DNA of 48,754 nucleotides from Candidatus Hadersleviella danica (GTDB lineage Bacteria > Chloroflexota > Anaerolineae > Promineifilales > Promineifilaceae): NCBI GenBank assembly GCA_016711405.1, contig JADJSZ010000113.1, positions 1 to 48,754 on the forward strand, read 5' to 3'. Position 1 is the stretch's first letter. Every line of letters starts with the position of its first letter. The position numbers were made by a program, and so were the translations under genes. The notes under the pieces are model-generated. The model saw only the letters and a list, made by a program, of their open reading frames with translations, was not told where the DNA came from and did not search any database. This document shows positions 1 through 8,945 of the stretch, piece after piece.

Positions 1-1460
1 CGGTGTTGCTTCCTTCGATGACCGTATCCCGAAATTCAAGAAAATCAATCTCGGTTTCTGACTATAGCCGTGGTTTTTGGTCAATAAACCCCGCATCTAC
101 TTTTTCGCGAGATGTTGTGGATGCTAATTACTGGCCGTTGAGAAAAACGATAGCCCGGGTTGATACGCTTGTTTGTCCGCATCCATGTCCATTTGCCCTG
201 TCACCAACCGTTGCATCATGGCATCGCGGAAGAAGGTGGCGTATTGGTCGCCGCTGGAGGCTGCGGAGGATGAAAGACTCGAAGCCCGGTCTCCGGGATT
301 TATCGGGGAAGAGTTGGTAGCGCACATCGTCGGAGCCGTGGTGGCCGCCTGTCATGACATACAGCCCCTTTTTGGCGCAGGTTGCGGGTGAGGTTGCCGT
401 GGATTTCCACGCCCCCATCCGAGTGGAACTGCTTTTGGCGGCCGTGTCGTAATACTCAAGGGCGATGGGACGCGCCCAACTTTCAAAATGATTGCCTGTC
501 CATTCAGAACCGGTCAGGGTACATAGTTTGCAGGAACGTAAATGCCGATGTTGTGGTCAAAAAATAGTCGTCGTTGACCGAGATGGAAATGACGGGCAAG
601 GAGGTAAAAAGAAATTCTCGTCAATGAAATAGAGTTTGGGTGGTGATGGGGCTGACGGGTTGGTAACACCATACCGCTCTTTCCAGAACTTGCAGCGTAT
701 CCGTCCACCGCAATCGGCGCACCTGTGTAAAGCGTGGCGGCCATTGGTCGGTATCGAGCCATCGAGGGTGTAATAAATGGCGGCCGTGGTGGCAGCAGAA
801 TCCACACTTTGGCCTGTGGGGTAAAAGCCGCCAGCCACGGTGGGCTGGCGCGACCGTGCGCTGGTACACTGGCGATGGCTTGGGCGAACCATTGTTAGAA
901 CTATTGAAATTGGGTTGATCAGTAATAAGCCCATAACGCTCGCTCCCATCAGGGCTACGGCCGTAGGAAATATCGAGCCGTTGCTCGATTAGAGTATGGT
1001 CCCACACATCCACAGGCACAGGTACCCAGCGGCGCCGTGGAGAATGTCAGCACTCCGCCACCCCTTTGAGCTTGGGGGTGGTGTAAAAGCCCTGTATCTT
1101 CGCCATCAGCCCAACTGCGCAAAATCCCAGCGGGGATGGTTGTGCCAGCGGGGAATAAGCCCACATGGATAGGTTGGTAGGGTCGTCGCTGAGATTGATA
1201 ACCACTGACATCGAGCGGCACGGGCTGGGGTTAATGTCAATCCAATCGGAGAAGTTGACAAACCTCTGTCTCGATTGGCCGAGCGTTGGAGACCATGACC
1301 CCGTTAATGATGACTGTTGTGGCGGCTTTAGGCGCTGGGCTTGGCCTGAAATACCACAAACAATAAAATGGAATAAATAATGAACCTGGCGTTGTCTGTT
1401 GGCAGTTACTTCAAAAAATGGGTACTGCGGATAAATTGGCCATTGGTTACGGAGCCGTTT
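1..1460 (-). pseudogene. Secreted LTD / chitobiase-C / CotH-type protein, multiply frameshifted and cut by window edge
   Basis: No single frame is open, but pieces of one known architecture appear in order on the minus strand in alternating frames. They are a hydrophobic signal-like segment (about 1360-1410), a lamin-tail domain start (VIINGVMVSNA), FSDWIDINPS and LSDDPTN with AGTTIPAG and WADGEDTG (about 1300-1090), a chitobiase-like IYYTLDGSIPT (about 770) and LYTGAPIAVDG, then CotH-type FFDHNIGIYVPANYV (about 550), VEIHGNLTRNLRQKGLYV, YQLFPDKS, FFRDAMMQRLV and VFLNGQ (about 420-130). CotH proteins are secreted or spore-coat kinase-like proteins; in this architecture they are exported and of uncertain substrate. 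At least six frame changes are needed, so it is either a decayed gene or a poor-quality contig end. The 3' end lies outside the window. Confidence 0.7.
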
Positions 1461-2152
1461 AAAGGTCGGGAATAGATGGGGATGTAGAGTTAAACCACGG
1501 CCGTGAACGTTATTTTGTTTCTGGGTTGAACTGTCGTTCACCGATTGGAGGTTTCCCTCTGGTTACATTTGTTAACAATGTTAACATGACCAAAGTACGG
1601 GGTCAATCAACAAAAAGTAGTGAGCCTTGCCAAAATTGTGCCAAAACGCCCTTAAGCCTATCTCCACATTTTGGCCCCTGGGCATAATTGGGTAGTTTGT
1701 TCAGGAAATGGTAGGGTGGCATTCAATGCCATTCCCAAATTTTAACTATCCTGAGGTGAATGTTTTTAGACACGAATTACACGAATTTTCTCTCAAATCC
1801 ACTTCTCTCACAGTATAGCAAAAGGGCAAAAAAAAAAGCAAGTCAACGACAAATTTCATCCGTCGAATATCTTTTTGCCCTATTGCTCTTTTGCCCTTTT
1901 GCTTTAGAAATCTCGCTTCAATCTGAGAAAAGTTCCATTTAAATAGGGTCTCTGAGGTTTGGTGTGGTGGCGCACACTTGTAGTACTTCTTGAGGGGGAT
2001 ATGATTTACAGGTTATTGACCAATGGTGAGACTATTCAACTGCACCTGAGACCTTATTTAAAAGTTCAAGCTTAGAATAATCGTTACACCTTGCCCTGTA
2101 CGCTCTTCACGGTTAGAAAAAAAGCTAAACCTTCGTCAATCAGCAGGATAAC
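1461..2152. other. Gene-free spacer with two inverted repeats
   Basis: No convincing gene is present; the only short open frame (60 codons at 1760) is made of repeat sequence. The stretch holds a perfect palindrome around GTTAACAATGTTAAC (1571-1585), placed where the promoter or operator of the CotH-type gene would lie. A large imperfect inverted repeat at about 1818-1905 is built from the word GCAAAAGGGCAA and its complement TTGCCCTTTTGC. The rest is AT-richer than the genes around it. Confidence 0.5.
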
Positions 2153-2536
2153 TCACACCAAAACGACACTTTCCTGTTCGCGTGGGTCGTTGCGGGCCAC
2201 AATGGCGCGGGCTGGCTCGCTCTGGCTCAGGTTAATTGCTTTGTGGGGCAGATTGGGCGGAATAAAGATGAAATCGCCCGCTCCATTGATGCTTTCGTGT
2301 TCGAGGTTGGCTCCATAAAGCGTTTTGACACTGCCCGCCAATACATAAATGGCGGTTTCGTAGCCATCGTGGTAGTGGGTTTCGGCCGCCCCCCCCGGTG
2401 GCACGACGACGATGTTCATAGATAGTCCTCGTGCGCCGGCCGTCTCGGCCGAGATGCCGACAAAATTGGGCAGGCCTTGCTTGGTTAATACATCGGCCGA
2501 CGGCCGTATGGTGATGATTTCTTCGTAGGTAGCCAT
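2153..2536 (-). CDS. Small single-domain cupin protein
   Basis: 127 residues forming one cupin barrel. Cupin motif 1 is visible as HYHDGYE (His54, His56, Glu60) followed by a Gly eight residues later. Motif 2 is GDFIFIPPNLPH with His98 and Asn102, which completes the usual 3-His/1-Glu metal site. Single-domain cupins of this size bind a divalent metal and act as isomerases, dioxygenases or small-molecule sensors; the sequence does not say which. It is probably cytoplasmic, with no signal peptide. It lies downstream of the two-component genes on the same strand, about 70 bases after the kinase gene, but nothing shows co-transcription. No clear Shine-Dalgarno sequence precedes the ATG. Confidence 0.8.
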   Translation of the reverse strand: MATYEEIITIRPSADVLTKQGLPNFVGISAETAGARGLSMNIVVVPPGGAAETHYHDGYETAIYVLAGSVKTLYGANLEHESINGAGDFIFIPPNLPHKAINLSQSEPARAIVARNDPREQESVVLV

Positions 2537-2607
2537 AAAAATTGAGGGAGGGTAGAGTGGAGGGAGCCAGAAAAAAAGCTAAAACAACGTCAATCAGCTA
2601 TGTCCCC

Positions 2608-3993
2608 TTATTCTACGCGAGGGAGATGAATGGTAAAGGTACTACCTTGCCCCACAAGACTGGCCACTTTGATACGGCCGCCATGTATCTCCGCGATCCA
2701 TTTGGCAATGGATAGTCCCAGCCCCGAGCCGCCGTGGGCGCGGGTTCGCGCCTTCTCCACTCGATAAAACCGCTCAAAAATATGGGGCAGATGCTCCGCT
2801 GGAATCCCCGGCCCTGTGTCGCTAATGTGCATCAGAGCCTCGCGCCCTTCGTGGAGCAGACTGAGGCGCACTTCACCCCCTTGTGGGGTGTATTGGATGG
2901 CGTTGTCGAGCAAAATGAGCAAAAGCTGTTTGAGCCGGTCTGGGTCGCCCATGACACGGGTGGGGGTTAGCTCCCGTAGCTGAACCGTAACCCCATACTC
3001 GGCCTGCATGGGCTGAATTTGGCGGTACACATCAAACAAAATGGTGTCTAGCTCCACTTGGTGGCGCATGACGGGCAAACTGCCCCCATCGGCGCGAGCG
3101 AGGAGGAGCAAATCACCTACCAAGCGGGTCATCCGCTTGAGTTCATCTTGCATAATGTCCAACGCCTCGCGGTCGTATTCGCCCATGTGGCGCATTAAAT
3201 CCACATTGCCCCGCAAGGTGGTGAGGGGGGTGCGCAACTCGTGGGAAACATCGGCCAAGAGGCGTTGCTGGGCGCGGAACAGCTTCTCGAGCCGCTCGAA
3301 GGTTTGGTTGAGGGCGAGGGCGAGACGGCCGATTTCGTCGCGCTGGCCGCTGTCGGGTAAACGTCGGCCGAGGTCATCCGCCCGGCTGATTTGCACGGCC
3401 ACGGCCGTAATTTCTTGAATGGGCTTGAGAAACTCTTGTGTCGTCCATCCCCCCAGCAAAAAAAAGGAGAAAAAAACAGCGATGCTGGCTCCAAAAAGGA
3501 TGAGGAGCAGAAAATCCAAATCTTCTTGAATCGTTTCAATGGATTGGGCAATCTGGAAATAGCCGCGCAACACCCGCTCCCCGTCGGGTTGAACGTAAAG
3601 GGGATAGGTGTAAACCCGCAAGGAGGTGTTGCGGAGGGTAACGGTGCGGTAGCGTGGTTCAACGGTTCCCACGGCCGCGCTATCCAACATAGCATCGCTG
3701 GGGAGCAAATTGGGGGAGCGGCTTTCGACCACCCCCTCAGCGTTGGCGGCGACCATGAAAAAGTTGGTGGGCGAAAGGATGGCTCCCTCGCTGGGGGAAA
3801 TGAGTTGGGAGATGTTTCCGGTGGGGAACAACTCGGCCGAGGACAATTTTTGCACGGCCGCCGCCTCCAAAGCCACATCAACAGGCGAGATGAGGGTGGA
3901 GCGCACCACAAAATAGACCAGCAAGCTAAAGCCGAGGAAAAAAGCGGCCAGAAGCGCAGGGTAAAGTACCGTCAAGCGCAGGCGGATGGTCAT
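2608..3993 (-). CDS. Membrane sensor histidine kinase (HAMP-HisKA-HATPase)
   Basis: 461 residues when started at the ATG at 3993. The frame stays open four codons further, but those codons are repeat DNA. Order: transmembrane helix at about 5-30, an extracytoplasmic sensor of about 130 residues, a second helix at about 161-182, HAMP to about 235, HisKA with the H-box DVSHELRTPL (phospho-acceptor His251), then the ATPase domain with N-box LLDNAIQYTP, G1 DTGPG and G2 GGSGLGLSIAK. All catalytic boxes are intact. It autophosphorylates and should pass phosphate to the response regulator encoded just upstream (4068-4748), from which it is separated by one short repeat block. The signal sensed is unknown. 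Confidence 0.93.
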   Translation of the reverse strand: MTIRLRLTVLYPALLAAFFLGFSLLVYFVVRSTLISPVDVALEAAAVQKLSSAELFPTGNISQLISPSEGAILSPTNFFMVAANAEGVVESRSPNLLPSDAMLDSAAVGTVEPRYRTVTLRNTSLRVYTYPLYVQPDGERVLRGYFQIAQSIETIQEDLDFLLLILFGASIAVFFSFFLLGGWTTQEFLKPIQEITAVAVQISRADDLGRRLPDSGQRDEIGRLALALNQTFERLEKLFRAQQRLLADVSHELRTPLTTLRGNVDLMRHMGEYDREALDIMQDELKRMTRLVGDLLLLARADGGSLPVMRHQVELDTILFDVYRQIQPMQAEYGVTVQLRELTPTRVMGDPDRLKQLLLILLDNAIQYTPQGGEVRLSLLHEGREALMHISDTGPGIPAEHLPHIFERFYRVEKARTRAHGGSGLGLSIAKWIAEIHGGRIKVASLVGQGSTFTIHLPRVE

Positions 3994-4003
3994 ATGAATT
4001 ACC

Positions 4004-4063
4004 AATTACGAAGTACGAAGTACGAAATTTATCTATTCGTACTTCGTAACTCGTACTTCGTCC
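4004..4063. repeat. Heptamer inverted-repeat block (TACGAAG type)
   Basis: Between response regulator and kinase lie about three side-by-side copies of TACGAAG, a short AT-rich loop, and the inverted complement TTCGTACTTCGTA, so the RNA can fold into a long hairpin. Three more blocks of the same word occur at 6063, 8867 and 12047. It may attenuate read-through between the two genes, which is an inference. Confidence 0.85.
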
Positions 4064-4067
4064 TTGC

Positions 4068-4748
4068 CTACTCCTCTGTTTCGCGCAGGACGTAGCCCAC
4101 GCCGCGCACGGTGTGGACGAGGCGGCTCATGTCGCCTTGCTCTGTTTTTTGGCGCAAATAGCGCACGTAGACTTCGATGATGTTGCTTTCACGGCCGAAA
4201 TCATACCCCCACACCTTGTCGTAAATCACATCGCGGGTAAGTACCCGGCGCGGATTGGTGATGAACAGCTCCAACAGTTCATACTCTTTGATGGTTAAAT
4301 CAAAGCTATAAATGCCGCGCCGCCCTTGGCGTGTGCCCGTGTCCAGTTCCAAATCGGCAAAGGAGTGGATTTGGGGTGGGGCGGATGGCGCCCGGCGCAA
4401 GAGTGCCCGCACCCGTGCGTGTAGTTCATCGAGCGCAAATGGTTTGACCAAGTAATCATCGGCGCCTGCGTCCAAACCTGCCACGCGGTCTTCGATGGCT
4501 TCTTTGGCGGTTAGCATCAGGACGGGGACGTTGCTGGTTTCGCGCAAGCGGCGGCAAACTTCGAGGCCGTCTATGCCCGGCAACATCACGTCGAGCAGGA
4601 TGAGGTCGGGGGTGGTTTCGTGGAATTTGTGCAGGCCACTTTGGCCGTCAGCGGCCGTTTCCACCTCATACCCATCCAAAATTAAGCCCCGTTGTAAAAA
4701 GTTGCGAATCCGTTCTTCATCTTCGACAACCAAAATTTTTGTGCCCAT
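4068..4748 (-). CDS. OmpR/PhoB-family response regulator
   Basis: 226 residues. The receiver domain (about 1-118) has the acidic pocket ED at 9-10, phospho-acceptor Asp53 in LLDVMLPG, Thr80 and Lys102 in VKPF. The C-terminal winged-helix DNA-binding domain (about 130-222) ends with the typical VRGVGYVL. Length and layout are normal for the family. It is first in a pair with the histidine kinase at 2608-3993 and is presumably its partner. Targets cannot be read from the window. Confidence 0.95.
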   Translation of the reverse strand: MGTKILVVEDEERIRNFLQRGLILDGYEVETAADGQSGLHKFHETTPDLILLDVMLPGIDGLEVCRRLRETSNVPVLMLTAKEAIEDRVAGLDAGADDYLVKPFALDELHARVRALLRRAPSAPPQIHSFADLELDTGTRQGRRGIYSFDLTIKEYELLELFITNPRRVLTRDVIYDKVWGYDFGRESNIIEVYVRYLRQKTEQGDMSRLVHTVRGVGYVLRETEE

Positions 4749-4789
4749 TGTGTTTACCTTTAGGAGTGCTGAGTTTAAATGTTGTGAAT

Positions 4790-4862
4790 GGTCAGTAATT
4801 GGTAATTAGTAATTAACTGCTGACAGACTGATAGACTGACAGACTAATAACTGACAGATTGA
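4790..4862. repeat. Short tandem words in the spacer upstream of the response regulator
   Basis: Side-by-side variants of AGTAATT (period 7), then of GACTGACA/GACTGATA (period 8). The GACTGA word recurs at about 12697-12735 and 47275-47303. No gene is present. Confidence 0.75.
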
Positions 4863-5004
4863 AATTATAGTAACCCATTACAGGGGTGTAAAGCGAGTTG
4901 GCACTGGGGTGGGGTAGTCGTTACAATCGCCCACATAGGAAGAGGTAGGGCATGGGAAGCCAGCACATCAATCCATTATTTTCGCATGATTATAGTTCGC
5001 TTAT

Positions 5005-5010
5005 AGGAGG
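5005..5010 (+). promoter_or_regulatory. Ribosome binding site AGGAGG deciding the PAP2 start
   Basis: A perfect AGGAGG lies 10 bases before the ATG at 5021. An in-frame ATG at 4952 has only a weaker purine stretch, and the 23 residues it would add are not part of the usual PAP2 N-terminus, so 5021 is preferred. Confidence 0.75.
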
Positions 5011-5020
5011 TCAGTTAGCG

Positions 5021-6055
5021 ATGGACGCATGGCTTGAGGCAGGTTTATCGGCCAGTTTGTGGTTGCAAACAAGCTATCCAGAACTGTTGGGTTTGCTCCA
5101 ATTGGTCAGTGATTTGGGTGATTTTGAATTTTATCTGGCACTCATGTTGTTCATTTATTGGACGATTGACAAGCGGCAGGGGCAACATTTGGCCTATACG
5201 CTGGCGGTGGGCAATTTTCTCATCAATGGATTGAAGCATACCTTGCGCGGCCCACGGCCGTTTTGGCTCGATGCCTCGCTGGGCATTGAAGAAGAGGGGT
5301 ACGGCGTGCCCAGTGGCCATGTGACCTCGGCTACTGTTACTTATCTCTATTTGGCCAATTGGATTCGCCAGCGGTGGGCATGGGGCGCGGCCGTGTTCAT
5401 CATCGCCCTCATGGCGCTGAGCCGCATTTATTTGGGGGTTCACTTTTTGCACGATGCGCTGGCGGGGTTGGTTTTGGGCACGGCCGTTTTTATCGGCTAC
5501 CTGCTCTGGCGGCAGTACGCCCATCCCCAATTCCAAGAGCTAATTTTGGGGCAACGCTTTTGGGTGGCCGTGGGTGTGCCCATCGCTTTGGGCTTTCTCT
5601 ATGCGTTGGTGCGGCTGTTTCAGGGTGGGGCGGATACGGCCGTGTCGGGGGGGGCCTATGTGCCAGCCGCCGAACTAGATGGGCTAGAAAGCACGATTAG
5701 CGCCCTTGCCATCTTGTTGGGGCTGGGCATGGGCTTCATTTTGGAAGGTAGTCGCGTCCGTTTTGTGGTGGAGGCGGAGCTATGGCACAAAATTGTGCGC
5801 TACCTGCTCGGCGTGGGGGTGGCTCTCGGTCTTCTCTTCGGCCTCAGTGCGCTCTTCGGCCAAATTGCCCCTGAGACCTCGCCGCTTTGGTTGCAAATGG
5901 TTCTGCGCTTCGTCCGCTACTGGCTCGTCGCCATTTGGGGCGCATTCTACGCGCCCATGTTCTTTGTCAAAATCGGCCTCGCCCAAGCCACCCCTCTACC
6001 CAAAATGAGCGGTTCGGTGAACAAACTGGCCAAAACGGAAAAGGGCAAGAAGTAG
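5021..6055 (+). CDS. PAP2-family membrane phosphatase
   Basis: 344 residues, integral membrane. The three PAP2 signature blocks are present in order: KHTLRGPRP (K-x6-RP), PSGH (general acid-base His) and SRIYLGVHFLHD (SR-x5-H-x3-D, nucleophile His). The active site faces the outside of the membrane. The family hydrolyses lipid phosphates such as phosphatidate or undecaprenyl pyrophosphate. The C-terminal half adds further helices beyond the catalytic core, so the protein is longer than minimal PAP2 enzymes. It converges on the WecA-like gene at 6135-7142, which also handles polyprenyl phosphate. A role in carrier-lipid recycling is possible but unproven. Confidence 0.9.
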   Translation: MDAWLEAGLSASLWLQTSYPELLGLLQLVSDLGDFEFYLALMLFIYWTIDKRQGQHLAYTLAVGNFLINGLKHTLRGPRPFWLDASLGIEEEGYGVPSGHVTSATVTYLYLANWIRQRWAWGAAVFIIALMALSRIYLGVHFLHDALAGLVLGTAVFIGYLLWRQYAHPQFQELILGQRFWVAVGVPIALGFLYALVRLFQGGADTAVSGGAYVPAAELDGLESTISALAILLGLGMGFILEGSRVRFVVEAELWHKIVRYLLGVGVALGLLFGLSALFGQIAPETSPLWLQMVLRFVRYWLVAIWGAFYAPMFFVKIGLAQATPLPKMSGSVNKLAKTEKGKK

Positions 6056-6062
6056 AGGAGTA

Positions 6063-6135
6063 AATTACGAATTACGAATTACGAAGTACGAGTTCTTGGG
6101 GCTAATTCGTAATTCGTACTTCGTAATTCGTACTT
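6063..6135. repeat. Heptamer inverted-repeat block (ATTACGA type)
   Basis: Direct copies of ATTACGA, a loop of about 12 bases, then the inverted complement. It fills the whole gap between the convergent PAP2 and WecA-like genes and could act as a bidirectional terminator hairpin, though no T-run follows it. Confidence 0.85.
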
Positions 6136-7142
6136 TATCCTCCCTTCGACCGCCGCCGTTCTAGCCACCAGATGCAGTAGAGGGATAATGTGGCGACGAG
6201 GAGGGCGACAGCATATGCCTCGAAGGGGGGGGATTGGGCGACGAAGAGGGCGGTGAGGCCGAACATCCCGCAGAAGAGATAGAGAATGAGGACGGCCTCG
6301 CGCTGGGAGAAGCCGAGTTCGACCAGCCGATGGCTGATATGGTCTTTGCCGGGGGTGGTGAAGGGGTTACGGCCGCGTCGGCCGCGTGAAATCACCACCA
6401 GCGTCGTATCAAAGACGGGCACGCCCAAAATGAGGACGGGAACCATCCATGTCACCAGCGGGGTGTTGTCTAAAAAGCGGAGTTGCAAGCCCAACACGGC
6501 CAGCAAAAAGCCCAAAAATAACGCCCCCGCATCCCCCATAAAAATTTGGGCGGGCTTAAAGTTGTAGCGCAAGAAGCCGAGACACGCCCCCAACACGGCC
6601 GCGCCCAACGCCGCCACCAAGGCTTGCCCCCCAGCCGTGGCCAGCAAGACGATAAACGCGGCCGCCACGCCACTCACCCCTGCCGAAAGGCCATCCATGT
6701 TGTCCAGCAAATTGAGGGCGTTGCTAATGCCCACCACCCAAAACAGGGTGATGAGGTAATTGACCCACATGGGAATAGGCAGTTGGACATAGACATCGGT
6801 GAGAATGAGAATGGCCACGCCGAGGATTTGGCCGATGAGCTTTGTGCGCGGCCGTAGCCCGATTTTGTCATCCACCAACCCCACTGCACCCACCAACAGC
6901 ATCGCCCCCAAAATGCCCGCCACTTGGCGCGAAAAGGTGAATTGGGTGAAGAACAGAAAAAAAGCGAAGAGCGCCCCTCCAAAAATGGCCACGCCCCCCA
7001 TGAGCGGCATTGGTTCGGCGTGGAGTTTGCGGCTGGCGGGCATATCCACAAAGCCCAGCCAGATGGCCAAACGGCGCACCAAAGGGGTTCCCACGGCCGT
7101 GGTCGCCAACGAGAGAAGGAACATGATGATGAAAATGCTCAT
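6135..7142 (-). CDS. WecA/TagO-like polyprenyl-phosphate glycosyl-1-phosphate transferase
   Basis: 335 residues with about ten membrane helices (MraY/WecA family). Diagnostic cytoplasmic loops are visible: GLVDDKIGLRPRTK (the DD pair binding Mg2+), NALNLLDNMDGLSAG, FMGDAGALFLG, and a basic loop ending GKDHISHRL. The HISHRL form is typical of the WecA/TagO branch rather than of MraY. The enzyme moves a sugar-1-phosphate, usually from UDP-GlcNAc, onto undecaprenyl phosphate to begin a cell-surface polysaccharide. It is the last of three same-strand genes after the TIR and HEAT genes, 29 bases from the latter. There is no Shine-Dalgarno; the ATG follows a CCTCCTTCCCCC tract. Confidence 0.9.
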   Translation of the reverse strand: MSIFIIMFLLSLATTAVGTPLVRRLAIWLGFVDMPASRKLHAEPMPLMGGVAIFGGALFAFFLFFTQFTFSRQVAGILGAMLLVGAVGLVDDKIGLRPRTKLIGQILGVAILILTDVYVQLPIPMWVNYLITLFWVVGISNALNLLDNMDGLSAGVSGVAAAFIVLLATAGGQALVAALGAAVLGACLGFLRYNFKPAQIFMGDAGALFLGFLLAVLGLQLRFLDNTPLVTWMVPVLILGVPVFDTTLVVISRGRRGRNPFTTPGKDHISHRLVELGFSQREAVLILYLFCGMFGLTALFVAQSPPFEAYAVALLVATLSLYCIWWLERRRSKGG

Positions 7143-7145
7143 GGG

Positions 7146-7225
7146 GGAAGGAGGTGGTTAGTGGTTGGTGATTAGTAGTTAGTGGCTCCTCTCCCCTGCC
7201 CTCTGCTCCTCTGCCCATTACTCCC
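7146..7225. repeat. Tandem 7- and 8-base words overlapping the HEAT gene 3' end
   Basis: On the plus strand: TGGTTAG-type words (period 7, about 7150-7185), then a CTCCTCTCCCCTGCCCTCTG-like tract of period 8. The second word is the complement of the GCAGAGGA word at 12657-12690 and 41572-41600. The block supplies the last 15 or so codons and the stop of the HEAT-repeat gene. Confidence 0.7.
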
Positions 7226-8851
7226 CGCTCGCTCCCCATCGCCCAACATGCGTATCGTGTCGCCCATTGCATCTTCGATGAGTTTGCCCAATGCTTCCAC
7301 TTGTTCGGGGGAGATTTGCTCTTGAATGTACAAAAAGGAAAATGTGTGGCTAATCTGTTGTACGCGGTGGACATAGCCGATAAAGGCGGCGTTGGCCGTG
7401 CCCACGTCTGTCACCGATTTGCGAATGTCTTTGAGCGGCCCTGAGTAAACAGTGGCCAACATCAGCCCCAAGCCACCCACAAAGGACACGCCCGCCCCAA
7501 AAAAGCCCTCTGTTTGCAGTGTGCCGCCCAAAAAGCTCTGGTAGGAACTGAGGGTGAGGTAGATGCCGACGATGAACAAGATGAAGCTCATGCCAGCCCG
7601 AAGGGCAAACCCCAGCCGCGCCAACCGAATTGTATCTTGCCACATGGCCAACGTTTTCTCGTTTAGCTCTTTAATTGGGTTTTGGAAATAGGTTTTAAGG
7701 TCTTCTTGGAGCAAGGTGGCGACGGGCGCGAGGGCGGTGGCGCCGCCAATCTCGAAGCGCAGGTTTTGCAGGAGAGGCTCGGCCGTGTTGGTGCGCTGTT
7801 TGTAATGGTTCAGCCGCTCCCCCGCCAGATTGCGAATCCCATCGGCGCTGTCGGTAATCAGCTTGGCCATAATGGCGTTCATGCGCGGGTCGTTGCTCAA
7901 AGCCACGGCCTGCTCGATGAGGTAATCGGTCAGCAGGTGGCGGTTACGGCCGATTTCGCTATCGGGCGGCCGTAGGGCGCGAATAATGGGCACACTGTCC
8001 AGCGTCGCCCGCTCTTGGCCGCTATTGCGCAACGCTTCGATGAGCAAAACAGCCTTTTGTTGCCAATCGGGGTGGCGGCGCAAAGCGGCCTCGGCCGCCA
8101 GCCGCACCTCGCCCTGCTGTTGTTCCACCAGCGCACGGGTCAGCACCGTTACGGCCTCGGGGTGGGGGATATTGCCCAGCAAACGCGCCGCTTGCCCTTT
8201 TAAGGCGGCATCGGGATTTTCGCGTAGGAACTTCTCTAAAAAGGGGATGGCTTGGGGGTCGTTGAATTTCTCGAGGGCGGTGACGAGGGCGAGAACCATG
8301 CCCCGCTCTTGCATCGGCCAAATGAGTGCCTCGCCCAAAATGGGCACGGCCGCTGAATTGCCCATCAGCCCAAGGGCAATGGTGGCCGAGCGTTTGACGG
8401 CCGATTGCTCTTCGGCCGTCAAATCGGTCAACTCCTCCGTGGTTAGGATGGTTTGCAGGGTGGGGATGGTCAGCGTTTGGAGCAATACCCCTGCTTGTTG
8501 TTGTACAACCGCATCGGCGTGGTCGAGCGCGGCTATCAGGCGAGGGAGGGCGGTGGCGAGGGCATAGCGGGCACGGTCGGCCGTGATGTCGTCGCTATCG
8601 CCCAGTGCAATTTGCAGATAAGGCACGGCCGCCAGCACATCCACCTGCTCCAACGCCCCCACGCTGATGCGCCGAATGCCCCGCTCGGGGTCTTGGGTGA
8701 GGGCATTGCCCAACAGCGGGATGACTTCGGGCACGCGCAAGGCGGCCAAAGCGAGAATAGCTTGCTGGCGGGTGGCCACTGTCTCGGCCGTGCGCGTGGC
8801 CAACAGCGCCCCTAATTCGGCCACAGTCAGATTATCCAATTCGTTGGGCAT
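7172..8851 (-). CDS. HEAT-repeat protein with C-terminal two-helix membrane domain
   Basis: 559 residues from the ATG at 8851, preceded by AAGGAAAA. A longer frame upstream is only repeat DNA. Residues about 10-350 are alpha-helical HEAT/PBS-type repeats (for example AADRARYALATALPRLI-like units and VRLAAEAALRRHP), a protein-binding solenoid. Two hydrophobic helices follow at about 419-438 and 449-468, then a helical tail to about 535. The extreme C-terminus (NGQRSRGQGRG and on) is encoded by the spacer repeat and is probably not functional. It lies 94 bases downstream of the TIR-EAD7 gene on the same strand. I cannot name its function; a scaffold or membrane partner for the TIR protein is the contextual guess. 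Confidence 0.8.
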   Translation of the reverse strand: MPNELDNLTVAELGALLATRTAETVATRQQAILALAALRVPEVIPLLGNALTQDPERGIRRISVGALEQVDVLAAVPYLQIALGDSDDITADRARYALATALPRLIAALDHADAVVQQQAGVLLQTLTIPTLQTILTTEELTDLTAEEQSAVKRSATIALGLMGNSAAVPILGEALIWPMQERGMVLALVTALEKFNDPQAIPFLEKFLRENPDAALKGQAARLLGNIPHPEAVTVLTRALVEQQQGEVRLAAEAALRRHPDWQQKAVLLIEALRNSGQERATLDSVPIIRALRPPDSEIGRNRHLLTDYLIEQAVALSNDPRMNAIMAKLITDSADGIRNLAGERLNHYKQRTNTAEPLLQNLRFEIGGATALAPVATLLQEDLKTYFQNPIKELNEKTLAMWQDTIRLARLGFALRAGMSFILFIVGIYLTLSSYQSFLGGTLQTEGFFGAGVSFVGGLGLMLATVYSGPLKDIRKSVTDVGTANAAFIGYVHRVQQISHTFSFLYIQEQISPEQVEALGKLIEDAMGDTIRMLGDGERAGSNGQRSRGQGRGATNY

Positions 8852-8866
8852 AGGCTTTTCCTTAAA

Positions 8867-8937
8867 ATACGAAGTATGAATGACGAAGTACGAAATTGCT
8901 CGAGGTGCATCGTCATTCGTACTTTGTAATTCGTCCT
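8867..8937. repeat. Heptamer inverted-repeat block between TIR and HEAT genes
   Basis: Words of the TACGAAG type with their inverted complement. The loop contains GACGAAATTGCTCGA, which is shared exactly with the block at 12047-12103, so these two are copies of one element rather than independent simple repeats. Confidence 0.85.
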
Positions 8938-8945
8938 TTCTTAAC

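Noticed and set aside
1760..1942. 60-codon open frame in the first spacer
   Set aside because: It is read from ACGAATTACACGAA-type and GGGCAAAA repeats and has no ribosome site or recognisable domain.
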